This document shows positions 1-7,992 of a DNA stretch of 64,000 nucleotides, piece by piece. The first letter of the stretch is position 1; each line of letters begins with the position of its first letter. Both the position numbers and the translations under genes were made by a program. The notes below the pieces were generated by a model. That model was not told the origin of the DNA. It saw only the letters and a list, made by a program, of their open reading frames with translations, and did no database searches. The stretch is from UBA2387 sp019454665 (GTDB lineage Bacteria; Armatimonadota; Fimbriimonadia; Fimbriimonadales; Fimbriimonadaceae): positions 1-64,000 of the forward strand of contig BTVX01000004.1 of assembly GCA_045862995.1 (NCBI GenBank), in the 5' to 3' direction.

Positions 1-39
1 ACCGGTGAGGTCCCACAAGGTACTCGGCCAGTGGCCAAC

Positions 40-71
40 CCCTCCCCGGCCCTCCACAGGCTTGGGGAGGG
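40..71. repeat. GC-rich hairpin
   Basis: CCCTCCCC (40-47) pairs with GGGGAGGG (64-71) around a 16-nt loop. It lies beyond the 3' end of the minus-strand permease gene. It resembles in style the CCCTCCC/GGGAGGG hairpins at 55875, 59316 and 59777, so it may belong to the same dispersed repeat class. Confidence 0.5.
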
Positions 72-106
72 AGTTTTGAGTAACACGATAGTTGGGGCCG
101 ATTTCG

Positions 107-131
107 TCCCCTCCCGAAGATCGGGAGGGGA
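107..131. repeat. Perfect 11-bp GC hairpin, possible transcription end
   Basis: TCCCCTCCCGA (107-117) and TCGGGAGGGGA (121-131) form an 11-bp stem with a 3-nt loop, about 105 bp downstream of the ABC permease stop. No T-run follows on either strand, so a role in termination is only possible. Positions 1-235 hold this hairpin, the one at 40-71, and no gene. Confidence 0.5.
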
Positions 132-235
132 TTGAGGGGAGGGTTGATCGGCGCCAATGTATTCCGCGAGAGCGGAACTCCTAATGGGAGAGCGACCCTC
201 GGCGGGGCGGGCACGGTCTGCCGGGCAACAACGAC

Positions 236-1975
236 TTACCGCCCACCCAAGCCGCTCAGCGTCACGCCCTCGATAAAGTACCGCTGCGCGAAGAAGAACA
301 GCGCCAGCACGGGCAGCATGGACATCGTCGCCATCGCCATCAGCAAGCCGGGCTCGGTGCCGCGGTCGCCTTGGAACAGTTGCAACGCATAGGCGATCGG
401 CATGTTCTCGGGCGAGTTGACGTAGATCAGCGGGCCCATGAAGTTGTTCCACGCGCCCATGAACGTCCAAATCGCGATGACGGCCAAAGCAGGCTTCACC
501 TGGGGCAGCATCACCTGCCAAAACGTCCGCAGGTACGTACACCCGTCGATCTTGGCCGCATCTTCCAGCTCCATCGGGATGGTCATGAAGAACTGGCGCA
601 ACAGAAACACGTTGAACGCCGAGGCGAAGAAGGCGGGAATCCAAATGGGATACAGCGTATCAATCATGCCGAACGCCCGGAAGATGAGGAACGTCGGCAA
701 CAGCGTAACCGCGCCGGGGAGCATCATCGTGCTCAGCAGCACCATGAACAGCACGTTCTTGCCCGGAAACCGCAAGCGCGAAAACGCATAGGCCACGATG
801 GCCGAGCTGCCCAGCGTGCCGATGACGCTCAGCACGACGATCAGCAGCGTGTTCTTGAGATACACCAAGCCCATCTGCGTTTCAGGCGGGAGGAACTCGA
901 GCGCATCGGAGTAGTTCCGCGTGCGCAGGCCGATCTTGCGCACGGGCTCCAGGTCGCCGGGGTTGCTTTCGAACACCTCGCCCTTGCGGCTGACGGGCTC
1001 CAGGATTTCGACGCGCCTGCGTCCGTCGTCGAGCTCCTTGATCACCTTGCCCATGACCGTCTCGCCGTCCTGCACTTGCGATACGAGCGGGATCATCTTG
1101 GGAATCTCGGTGACCTCGTCGGTGCGCCGCTCCAGCGTGACTCCGCGCAACGCGGCGGGCTTCACGATATCCAAGACCAACATGCCGTCCGATCGGCGCT
1201 CGATGATCGAAGTCTCGACGCGGCGGCCTTCGTGTTGGGTGACCAGCAACGGGTCGTCGGGGTCGTTGTAGGGGACCTCGATCTGGACGCGCGGCACCCA
1301 CACGATGCCGTTCGCCGAGGCCATGTCGCGATCTTCTTTGAAGCTGGTGATGACGAGCCACGCGAACGGCAGCCCGAAAACGAACGAGCCGACGATAAGC
1401 GCCGAGTGGGTCGCGATGGCTTTCGAGACGCCTCGCCCCGACGTGAATCTCGCCGCCGAAACCATCGCCGCCATCGCGGCCACGGCCAAGAACACCAAGC
1501 CCGCCAGCCACGAGACGGACACCGGCACGACGCCCCGGAACAGCGTGGGCTGGACTCCCGTCGCGTTGGCTCCGAACGCCGAAGCGATGCCGAAGACGGT
1601 CCACGCGCCCGACGCCTTCAGCCGTTCGACTCGCTCGATCTGCGAGAGGGCAAGGAACGCTTGGATCATGCGCAACGCGATCATCACGACCGACGCCGCC
1701 ACCGCCCAGCCGAAGAACGGCATGTAGATCCAGACCAGCGGGACCCGAATCCCCTCGCCCACCTCGCGCCCGGGATCGAACGGCGTGCTGCCCGCGACGA
1801 TGAATCCGATCGCAGCGCTCAGGGAGGAGGCGATCAACGCGCCGCGCAGCCTGACGCCATCCGTCCCCGGCGTCCGAAACACGAGTTGGAGGACCAAGTA
1901 CACCGCCCGCAACCCGGCGAACGCACCAGTCCAGGCGGCCAGCGTTCCTATGGCGAAGAGGGTTTCGGGGGACAT
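236..1975 (-). CDS. Sugar ABC transporter permease (MalG type) with extended N-terminus
   Basis: This is an inner-membrane permease of a carbohydrate ABC importer, 579 aa, roughly twice the usual 280 aa. The conventional MalG-like core starts near residue 195 (segment ending FAWLVITSFKED). After it comes an external domain of about 150 residues, then five membrane segments. The EAA loop EDAAKIDGCTYLRTFWQVML contacts the ATPase. Before the core lie about four extra hydrophobic segments (residues 5-190) that ordinary MalG proteins lack. It follows the SBP-permease fusion on the same strand, with a four-helix-bundle gene between them. No ATPase gene is in the window, so a shared MsmX-type ATPase is likely. 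Confidence 0.88.
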   Translation of the reverse strand: MSPETLFAIGTLAAWTGAFAGLRAVYLVLQLVFRTPGTDGVRLRGALIASSLSAAIGFIVAGSTPFDPGREVGEGIRVPLVWIYMPFFGWAVAASVVMIALRMIQAFLALSQIERVERLKASGAWTVFGIASAFGANATGVQPTLFRGVVPVSVSWLAGLVFLAVAAMAAMVSAARFTSGRGVSKAIATHSALIVGSFVFGLPFAWLVITSFKEDRDMASANGIVWVPRVQIEVPYNDPDDPLLVTQHEGRRVETSIIERRSDGMLVLDIVKPAALRGVTLERRTDEVTEIPKMIPLVSQVQDGETVMGKVIKELDDGRRRVEILEPVSRKGEVFESNPGDLEPVRKIGLRTRNYSDALEFLPPETQMGLVYLKNTLLIVVLSVIGTLGSSAIVAYAFSRLRFPGKNVLFMVLLSTMMLPGAVTLLPTFLIFRAFGMIDTLYPIWIPAFFASAFNVFLLRQFFMTIPMELEDAAKIDGCTYLRTFWQVMLPQVKPALAVIAIWTFMGAWNNFMGPLIYVNSPENMPIAYALQLFQGDRGTEPGLLMAMATMSMLPVLALFFFAQRYFIEGVTLSGLGGR

Positions 1976-1986
1976 GGTTTCAAGTG

Positions 1987-2014
1987 TTCAGGGTTCAGGA
2001 TTCAGTTTTCAGGG
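1987..2014. repeat. Heptamer array, four TTCAGNN units (left end of four-helix-bundle element)
   Basis: TTCAG occurs at 1987, 1994, 2001 and 2008, an exact 7-bp period. The array overlaps the 3' end of the minus-strand four-helix-bundle gene, whose last codons and TGA stop (2002-2004) are encoded by it. The matching array in opposite orientation is at 2422-2452. Confidence 0.8.
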
Positions 2015-2391
2015 TCGGAGGTGCTGGCAAAAGGCGTCTTGGCACGCGAGGTCACGGTTCGCGACAAACTGGAGAGCATCCGCGAAACCTCCTTCAACTC
2101 GGCGACCAGAGTCTCTGCATCTTCGGGTTTCAGAGCGCCGACATCTCGAGCAATGTAGCACTGGGTTCGCAGTTCAGCGGCGGAGCCGAGGGCAATCTTC
2201 AGATAGCGCGCAAAGTCCAATCCCCCACGCTCAGCACCCTCGGCGATGTTCGACGGAATCGAAACCGCCGATCGCTGCATCTGTTCGCGAAGGCCGAAAT
2301 CGCGGCAGTCCCGGAGGCACGCGTAGATCAGCACCGCTGCGCCCATCGACCGCTTCCAAACCTCTAGCTCTTCAAACGATTGGTACGCCAA
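2002..2391 (-). CDS. Four-helix-bundle protein (S23/IVP family)
   Basis: The 129-aa protein matches the family first seen in 23S rRNA intervening sequences. It has the N-terminal FEELEVWKRSM block, the central signature RSAVSIPSNIAEGAERGG, then helices with ELRTQCYIARDVG and a conserved LxxELKEVSRMLSSL end. Family members form pentameric four-helix bundles and are basic; their cellular role is not established, though relatives act as accessory proteins in diversity-generating retroelements. The gene sits between two ABC transporter genes on the same strand and is bracketed by inverted 7-bp arrays, so it looks inserted into that operon. Confidence 0.9.
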   Translation of the reverse strand: MAYQSFEELEVWKRSMGAAVLIYACLRDCRDFGLREQMQRSAVSIPSNIAEGAERGGLDFARYLKIALGSAAELRTQCYIARDVGALKPEDAETLVAELKEVSRMLSSLSRTVTSRAKTPFASTSDPEN

Positions 2392-2421
2392 CGCTCACCT
2401 CGACTCAAGCTGAAATCCCGC

Positions 2422-2452
2422 ACTGAACACTGAACACTGAACACTGAACACT
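2422..2452. repeat. Heptamer array, four ACTGAAC units (right end of four-helix-bundle element)
   Basis: ACTGAAC is repeated four times in exact tandem (2422-2449) with a partial fifth copy. CTGAA is the reverse complement of the TTCAG core at 1987-2014, so the two arrays are inverted relative to each other and flank only the four-helix-bundle gene. The right array ends a few bases before the stop of the SBP-permease gene. Confidence 0.85.
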
Positions 2453-2457
2453 CTCCC

Positions 2458-4896
2458 TCACTTCTCCGCCTCGTAGTGGACCCATCGCGGGGCGAGTTTG
2501 AATTGGAAGGCCGTCAGCAGCAGGATGACCCCGAAGATGACCCAGGCCAAGGCGCTGGCGTAGCCCATCTTGAAGTAGTTGAACCCGTTCACGAACAGGT
2601 GGTACACGGGCACGAGCAGCGAGTCTGCGGGTCCGGCGGAGCCTTCGGCGGGCTTCATCACGTACACGCGGTCGAACTCCTGGAGCGCCCCGATGAAGCC
2701 CATCACCAGGTTGAAGAACACGATCGGGCTGAGTTGCGGCAGCGTCACGGCCCAGAACTGCTGGCGCGGCGTCGCGCCGTCGATCGAAGCCGCTTCGTAC
2801 AACTGGCCGGGGACACCCTTGAGGCCCGCGAGCCATAGGATCATGCCGCTGCCCGCGCCCCACATGCCCATCAGGATGAGCGACGGCTTGGCCCACGCCT
2901 CGGCGTTCAGCCAACCCGGCGGCGGCGTGCCGAACCACTGGGAGAACGTCGCGTTCCAGGCCGCGTTGATCAACCCCTTGTTGGGGTCGCTGGTGAGCAG
3001 CCATATCCACAGGACGGCGCTCGCCACGGTCGGCACGATGGCCGGCATGTAAAACAGGGTCCGGTAGTAGCGCATCCCGCGCACCGCCGAGTTCAGCAGC
3101 AGCGCCACCGCCAAGCCGGTCGCCACGCCCAGCGGCACGCCGATCCCGGCCAGATACAGCGTGTTGTACAGCGCCTTCGACATGTTCACCCAGTCGCCGG
3201 CGAACAGGTCGGTGTAGTTCTTGACCCCGACCCAACGCGCGGGCGAGAGCACGTTGTACTGGGTGAAGCTGAAGAACAGCGAAGCCACCATCGGGCCCAG
3301 CGTGAACACCAAGAAGCCGATCAGCCAGGGTGCGATGAACAGGTACGCCCACTTGGCTTCGGCCCTCGCGAGCGGGCCGAGACGCTGACGCTTGAGCCAG
3401 ATCATCCAGCCGATCACCGCCGCCACCGTCAGGCCGATGCCGATGCCTTGGGGCAAGCGCATGTCGAGAGTCGGGTACGCCGACGCGCCCAGAACGGCGT
3501 CGAGTTCGCGCTGGACCACGGCTTGGCCGTCCTTGAGCGCCTGCTCGGGAGACTTGCGCTGCATGGCGGCGGCTTCCAATGCGCGCACGTGTTCGTCCCA
3601 CAGGGGTTGGCCCACGAACGTCACGGGGCGCATGCGCGACACGGGCATGAGGTCAATGTGCGACCTAACCGCTTCGGCGAACTTGGGGTCGCCGGGCTTG
3701 AACTGAACGAACATCTTCTCGTTCGTTTCCTTGTTCGCTTGAATGCGGGGGACGAACGTGCGGCCGCGCCGGCGTTCCCAATCGCGTTGGGCGGCCATGT
3801 CGATCAGTCGGGCCTCGGTGCTCGTCGCCCACTTGATCCACTGCCACCCGCCGTCCACGTTGCGCGCCCCGTTGGGGATGGCGTAGCTGAACCCGCCCAC
3901 CCAGGAAACGTAGGTTTCGGTTTCGTTGGCGAATGCGCCCCGCTTGTGGTAGCGGTCGTCGGGCACGGGAGGCGGCGCCGTGGCGAAGTCGAGGTTCGGA
4001 CCGTAGCGGGCAAGGCTGCCGATGATCCAGTCGCCGTCGATCTTCATGGCGACTTTGCCGATGATGAACGGGTCGTTCTCGCCGCCTTGAAAGCCCGTTT
4101 CGAACGCCTTGGCATTCTCGTAGCCGCCCACCTGGTCGTAGCCTTTGACGATGAACTCGAGAGCTTTCTCGGATTCGGGGGTGTACAGCGTGCATGTCCG
4201 CCCGTCGGGAGACATGAAGCTCGCGTTCATTTGGAACGCGTACATGTACAGCCATGAGTTGCCGAAGTTGGGCAGAAACCCCGCTCGCTTGAGCGTCTTG
4301 CCATCGGGGTTGTACTCGGTGAGGACCTTGCCGTAGGCGAGCAATTCGCTCCACGTGCGCGGCGGACGCTCGGGGTCCAGGCCTGCGGCGCGCAGTTCCT
4401 TGGCCTTCTCGCGGAAGATCTTGCGGTTCCAGTAGAGGGCGCGGTTGTCCGCCGCCATGGGGATGGCGTACACCTGCCCGTTGTAGCTGGCTTCCTGCCA
4501 GGTGGCTTCGTAGTACTGGTCGGGCCGGGGGGTGTAGGGGTCCTTGCCGGCGTCTCGGGCCATCAGGTCGTCGAGCGGGCGGAACGCGCCTCGGCTGGCC
4601 CAGTCGCCGATGGTGAACCGGTCTTGGTGTATGGCGTCGGGCGGGACGTTGCCGACGATGCTGGTCATGAGCTTTTGGGGGTTCATTCGCCCCGCGCCCA
4701 TGCTGAGGATGCGGATCTTGTACTGCGGCCAGCGCTTCTCGAACTCCCGGATCGTGGCTTCGAGGCCCTTGGAATCGGGGCCGAGCCCGAGGCCCCAGAC
4801 CACGACGGTCTGCCGCTCGTCCTCGGCGGAGACGGCGGGCGCGGCGCACCACGCCATCGCCATTGCGCCAGCCGCGAGGATCCATCTTCGGGTCAT
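2458..4896 (-). CDS. Fused solute-binding protein and sugar ABC permease (MalF type)
   Basis: One 812-aa chain joins two normally separate parts of a carbohydrate importer. Residues 1-24 are a signal peptide (MTRRWILAAGAMAMAWCA). Residues 30-470 are a family 1 extracellular binding protein, with features such as WGLGLGPDSKGLE and an aromatic-rich cleft. After a membrane segment (IGIGLTVAAVIGWMIWL) comes a MalF-type permease with six segments (from YLFIAPWLIGFLVFTLGP) and the EAA loop YEAASIDGATPRQQFWAVTL. I chose the ATG at 4896 rather than 4944 because the signal peptide starts there. Fusion tethers the binding protein to the membrane at one to one with the channel. Confidence 0.9.
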   Translation of the reverse strand: MTRRWILAAGAMAMAWCAAPAVSAEDERQTVVVWGLGLGPDSKGLEATIREFEKRWPQYKIRILSMGAGRMNPQKLMTSIVGNVPPDAIHQDRFTIGDWASRGAFRPLDDLMARDAGKDPYTPRPDQYYEATWQEASYNGQVYAIPMAADNRALYWNRKIFREKAKELRAAGLDPERPPRTWSELLAYGKVLTEYNPDGKTLKRAGFLPNFGNSWLYMYAFQMNASFMSPDGRTCTLYTPESEKALEFIVKGYDQVGGYENAKAFETGFQGGENDPFIIGKVAMKIDGDWIIGSLARYGPNLDFATAPPPVPDDRYHKRGAFANETETYVSWVGGFSYAIPNGARNVDGGWQWIKWATSTEARLIDMAAQRDWERRRGRTFVPRIQANKETNEKMFVQFKPGDPKFAEAVRSHIDLMPVSRMRPVTFVGQPLWDEHVRALEAAAMQRKSPEQALKDGQAVVQRELDAVLGASAYPTLDMRLPQGIGIGLTVAAVIGWMIWLKRQRLGPLARAEAKWAYLFIAPWLIGFLVFTLGPMVASLFFSFTQYNVLSPARWVGVKNYTDLFAGDWVNMSKALYNTLYLAGIGVPLGVATGLAVALLLNSAVRGMRYYRTLFYMPAIVPTVASAVLWIWLLTSDPNKGLINAAWNATFSQWFGTPPPGWLNAEAWAKPSLILMGMWGAGSGMILWLAGLKGVPGQLYEAASIDGATPRQQFWAVTLPQLSPIVFFNLVMGFIGALQEFDRVYVMKPAEGSAGPADSLLVPVYHLFVNGFNYFKMGYASALAWVIFGVILLLTAFQFKLAPRWVHYEAEK

Positions 4897-4951
4897 CGTT
4901 GCTTCATTGTACGGCCAGCCGGGGCCGGATGGCGCGCGGGGCATATTCTGG

Positions 4952-4981
4952 TTGGCGTTTGGCCGCGTCCTGTGCTACATT
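4952..4981 (+). promoter_or_regulatory. Predicted promoter of a near-leaderless gene
   Basis: TTGGCG (4952-4957), an 18-bp spacer and TACATT (4976-4981) form a sigma70-type promoter. Only five bases separate the -10 box from the ATG at 4987, so the transcript should begin at or next to the start codon. Confidence 0.5.
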
Positions 4982-4986
4982 GAGGC

Positions 4987-5298
4987 ATGCGCGACCCCAA
5001 GCCCAAGCTGCCTCCGGCGGCCGCCACCGAGATCACCGAGTTCCTTCGCAAGGAACTGGCTGCCTACGGGTTCGATGGTGCCGACGTGTCCGTAGAGCGT
5101 GATCACGATGGGGATTGGTCTGTGTTGGTCAAGGTCCACTATGCCCCCCGAGCGAATCAGGCACCCTTCGATCCGTCGCGCACTCTGGCTCTGGTGGATG
5201 GCGTGGTAGCGGTGCTGGAGCAGCACGATCTGGGAGACCTGTACCCCTACATTCGGCACCTGCTGTATGAGGACCAGGCAGTCTTGGAGGCGTCCTGA
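4987..5298 (+). CDS. Hypothetical protein, first gene of a two-gene module
   Basis: This 103-aa protein has no motif I can name with confidence. The N-terminal helix (ATEITEFLRKELAAYG) is followed by a strand-rich centre (ADVSVERDHDGDWSVLVKV) and a terminal block (YPYIRHLLYEDQAVLEAS). Its TGA overlaps a likely CTG start of the next gene, so the two are translationally coupled. Small ORFs coupled to helical proteins of the next gene's type are common in toxin-antitoxin-like modules, and an antitoxin role is an inference. The ATG lies 5 nt after a -10 box. Confidence 0.7.
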   Translation: MRDPKPKLPPAAATEITEFLRKELAAYGFDGADVSVERDHDGDWSVLVKVHYAPRANQAPFDPSRTLALVDGVVAVLEQHDLGDLYPYIRHLLYEDQAVLEAS

Positions 5299-5756
5299 AC
5301 ACCCTGATCAGGGCGGCGTCCACGCTTTGCCGAGCTGACCGGCGTCGTCCGACCCACGCTAACTTGGCACGAGCCGTGAGTACGGCGTACTACGCGCTCT
5401 TTCGGTCCTTGTCCCATGAGGCGGCCGACCTGTTCGTCGGACGCAGTGCCGCCGTACGCGGAAACGATGCCTGGTGCCGAGTGGCGAGAGCACTGAACCA
5501 TGGGCTCGCGAAGCAAGCGTGCGAGCGAGTCGTCAAGGACACAAGCTGGAGCGTTGATGCTAGGACGATTGCGAACACCTTCGTGCAGCTTCAGGCCCAG
5601 CGTCTCTCGGCGGACTACGATCCGAACTCGCGCTACACCCGTGCGCAAGCGATCGCCTTGGTGCGGGAGGCCGACGATGCCGTGGATCGGCTCGCCACAA
5701 TGCCAGCCACAGAACGCAGAGCGTTTTTGGTATTCCTGCTGTTCCCGGGTCGCTGA
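5295..5756 (+). CDS. HEPN-like helical protein, probable CTG start
   Basis: The conserved segment ARAVSTAYYALFRSL resembles the first helix of HEPN-like small helical proteins. The first ordinary start is TTG at 5364, but that cuts the helix. The same frame is open further upstream and encodes NTLIRAASTLCRADRRRPTH, which fits the family's usual N-terminus. No ATG, GTG or TTG exists between the in-frame stop at 5268 and 5364. CTG at 5295 overlaps the previous stop as CTGA and is preceded by GGAGG at 5286-5290, so I place the start there (153 aa). It could be the toxin partner of the upstream gene; no RX4-6H motif is clear. Confidence 0.6.
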   Translation: MNTLIRAASTLCRADRRRPTHANLARAVSTAYYALFRSLSHEAADLFVGRSAAVRGNDAWCRVARALNHGLAKQACERVVKDTSWSVDARTIANTFVQLQAQRLSADYDPNSRYTRAQAIALVREADDAVDRLATMPATERRAFLVFLLFPGR

Positions 5757-5774
5757 GCCGATCACCGCGATGGG

Positions 5775-6749
5775 CTAGGCCTCTTCTAAAGTACTTCGTG
5801 TGCTTTGCAGCCTCTCGACCACTGTTGTCAGCCCTTGAGCGTAGTCCTCGTGACGTACCGACGTCTCAGCATCGCACAGGGCATCAATAAGGGATAGAAT
5901 GCCGTTGCCATTGAGGAGTCCCTGAAGCCTTGCCGTTTCAGCGGTCCGCAACTTGATCACTCGCGCGGCATCCTCGCTCCCAAGGCTTTCGATTTGGAGC
6001 TGTTCCCAGGCAAGTCGGAGGGCCATAAGGTTCGCATCAAGTTCTGCGCGAGCCTGCTCGACTCTCTCGGCGGTCCTGCCATTCGCGTGCGCCTCGCGGT
6101 TCTTGTAGGCAATCCAGGCAACTACGGATTCGCGAGCCTTGACTGTCGCCTCGGCGTACGACTGCAGCCTCGGGTCACCAGCAAATCGCCTCATGGCCTC
6201 GAGCCTTGCCAAGGCTTCAAGTGCTTGCTCGACCAGATCGATCGTCATCGGGCCGACGATGCTGCCTCTAGTATCTGGCATTTCGAGATGCTTGCTACCA
6301 GGCTGCAACAGAGCTTCGTGGTACATGGCGGCCTCTGATAGATGTCCCTCTGCATCACGCAAGAGACCGGCTGCCTCATGGACCTTGTTCCGGAGATCTT
6401 TCCAGCAGTCTTGCCACTGTACTTCGGTAACCCAGTAGACCTCAGGCTGGGGCCAGGCTAGCTTGAGTGCGGCCGCAAGGGCCGATCGTCCCTTGTAGGC
6501 TGCTTCATTCCGGGCTGCCATCAGGGAGGTTGCGGCGTCTCGGTTGGTTGCCTCCAGGCGATCCAGTTGGTCCTCAATTAGCTGGCTGTTGAGCGCTTCA
6601 CCAGCACGTTGAATGCCATCAGCCAACTTGCGGACAGGTTCGGTAACAACTCTGTTCGATCCGCGCAAGAGGGCGACCGCTGTCCAAAGGGCCTTGGTCC
6701 GGCTCGACCGCCACTCGTCCAGCGCCTCGCGTGTGACTCTCGAGAGCAT
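5775..6749 (-). CDS. Hypothetical helical protein downstream of sdpI
   Basis: The 324-aa product is soluble and almost entirely helical, with heptad-like stretches (for example residues 40-75 and 215-270) suggesting coiled coils. I recognise no domain. The ATG at 6749 lies 11 bp after the sdpI stop, so it is probably the third gene of the sdpR-sdpI operon. The longer open frame to 7298 is only sdpI read in another frame. It ends tail to tail with the HEPN-like gene. Confidence 0.7.
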   Translation of the reverse strand: MLSRVTREALDEWRSSRTKALWTAVALLRGSNRVVTEPVRKLADGIQRAGEALNSQLIEDQLDRLEATNRDAATSLMAARNEAAYKGRSALAAALKLAWPQPEVYWVTEVQWQDCWKDLRNKVHEAAGLLRDAEGHLSEAAMYHEALLQPGSKHLEMPDTRGSIVGPMTIDLVEQALEALARLEAMRRFAGDPRLQSYAEATVKARESVVAWIAYKNREAHANGRTAERVEQARAELDANLMALRLAWEQLQIESLGSEDAARVIKLRTAETARLQGLLNGNGILSLIDALCDAETSVRHEDYAQGLTTVVERLQSTRSTLEEA

Positions 6750-6760
6750 AGAAAAAGACT

Positions 6761-7402
6761 CTACCTGCGCTCGTAACGCTGGTAGAGCACGAACGAATAC
6801 GCCGCCGGGCCGAGCGTCGAGGCGAGAATCAACGCCAAGGCGATCCACATCGGCGCGTTGCAAAGAATCAACACCGTGCCCACCACGCCCGCACCGACCA
6901 TCCATCGCGCCGCGATTCGGTGCGTCTCGTTCCACACGCGCACGCTCTGCAGCGTCCAAGGCGTCCGGATGCCCGCCCAGTAGTTCTGGCGCGTTTGGCC
7001 CATCACGTTGCCGATCAGCGCGATCAGCATCAGCACGGCCACCACGATGAGCCGCCCCGCCTCGAACGCCGGATTCAACGCGGCCACCACCGTCAAGACC
7101 CCGATGGCCGCGCAGAACGCCGTCACCGTGACCATGATGAAGTTCCACACGCTCAGGAACCGGGCCGGCTCGTAGCCCTTCGGCGAGAGCCACTGGCCCG
7201 CAGCGGTGAGCGCCGCCATCAGAGCCGTCAGCACCAGGTTGAACGTGATGGCCGCCACAGGCGACATCCAGCCGTCCACCTTGCCGTTGATGTCCCAATG
7301 CGTCGGCACGCGATCGGGCAACCGACCGAAGACGACGGCAAAGAACACGGCCTCGGCGAGCCAGAGGACCAGACAGATCAGGAGCGCACGGCGGGTGGTC
7401 AT
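6761..7402 (-). CDS. sdpI: SdpI-family membrane protein
   Basis: The 213-aa integral membrane protein has a DUF1648-type N-terminus: a membrane segment, then the LPDRVPTHWDINGKVDGW block typical of SdpI. Further hydrophobic segments surround the NYWAGIRTPWTLQSVRVW motif of the SdpI C-terminal domain. In Bacillus, SdpI gives immunity to the SdpC toxin and sequesters the SdpR repressor at the membrane. Its start overlaps the repressor stop by four bases (ATGA). No SdpC-like gene is nearby, so the inducer here is unknown. Confidence 0.88.
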   Translation of the reverse strand: MTTRRALLICLVLWLAEAVFFAVVFGRLPDRVPTHWDINGKVDGWMSPVAAITFNLVLTALMAALTAAGQWLSPKGYEPARFLSVWNFIMVTVTAFCAAIGVLTVVAALNPAFEAGRLIVVAVLMLIALIGNVMGQTRQNYWAGIRTPWTLQSVRVWNETHRIAARWMVGAGVVGTVLILCNAPMWIALALILASTLGPAAYSFVLYQRYERR

Positions 7403-7680
7403 CGCGTTTCCTCTTTCGATTCCAACGAGATCAGGTCCATCAGGCTGCGGATCACGTCCTGGTACACGGTCGTGTTGAGCGTGTACACGATCTGCTGCCC
7501 CTCGCGTCTGCCGTCGATGAGCCCGGCGTCCTTCAACACGTTGAAGTGGTGGGACATCGAAGGCGCGGTGATCTGGAACCGGTCCGCCAACTCTCCCGCC
7601 GTCGCTTCGCCCTTGGCGAGCAACCGGAGAATCTCGCGGCGGGTGGGATCCGCCAGTGCCTTGAAGACGCGATCTCGCAT
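7399..7680 (-). CDS. sdpR: ArsR/SdpR-family transcriptional repressor
   Basis: The 93-aa winged-helix protein has the ArsR pattern: KALADPTRREILRLLAKGEA at the N-terminus, recognition helix around PSMSHHFNVLKDAGLI, then wing RREGQQIVYTLN. It has no metal-binding cysteines, consistent with the SdpR branch. It is coupled to sdpI by an ATGA overlap. A dyad-symmetric site lies 15-34 bp upstream of its ATG, so it probably represses its own operon. Confidence 0.9.
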   Translation of the reverse strand: MRDRVFKALADPTRREILRLLAKGEATAGELADRFQITAPSMSHHFNVLKDAGLIDGRREGQQIVYTLNTTVYQDVIRSLMDLISLESKEETR

Positions 7681-7694
7681 GGGTGCGGAGGGCT

Positions 7695-7714
7695 ATTTAG
7701 CCATCCGTCTAAAT
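7695..7714. promoter_or_regulatory. Predicted SdpR/ArsR operator
   Basis: ATTTAG and CTAAAT form a perfect 6-bp inverted repeat with 8 bp between them (ATTTAGCCATCCGTCTAAAT). On the minus strand it covers the TAAATA sequence that would serve as the -10 box of sdpR. A related site occurs at 29955-29974. Confidence 0.6.
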
Positions 7715-7818
7715 GATGCCCGGTTTGTCTTGGTGCTGGAGGTCTGTGGACCCAGCGGACTGGTGCGCCGACCTTGTCTCGGGCGGGTGGTTTCGGATAC
7801 CATTTCGGGCGACGCAAC

Positions 7819-7894
7819 GGTCCCCGGTCGCCCAGCGGTGCAGGACATCGCCCTCTACCGCGAAGTTCGTGGGTTCAATCCCATCGGAGCACCA
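7819..7894 (+). pseudogene. tRNA-Glu-like relic
   Basis: The 76-nt segment follows a tRNA-Glu layout: AGCGGTGCAGGACATCGCC resembles the D arm and anticodon 5' side, CTCTACC resembles a CTC-anticodon loop, GTGGGTTCAAT is a T arm, and CCA ends it at 7894. However, the T loop has six bases (TTCAAT instead of TTCGAAT), the anticodon loop is disordered and the acceptor pairs only partly. It is probably a decayed tRNA left near an insertion boundary. Confidence 0.35.
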
Positions 7895-7992
7895 CAAATC
7901 GTCCTGGGGACCGGCCCGCACAGGCCCGCGAGCGTTCTCTCAGGCTTCGGGTGCTTCAATGGAAACACCGCCCGCCAAGCACCTCACCAAGC

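Noticed and set aside
371..2158. Long plus-strand open frame (595 aa) opposite the ABC permease
   Set aside because: Its product is rich in Arg, His, Asp and Gln with no domain; it is the antisense of a clear permease gene in GC-rich DNA. The same applies to other long antisense frames, for example at 13378-15177 and 18012-20678.
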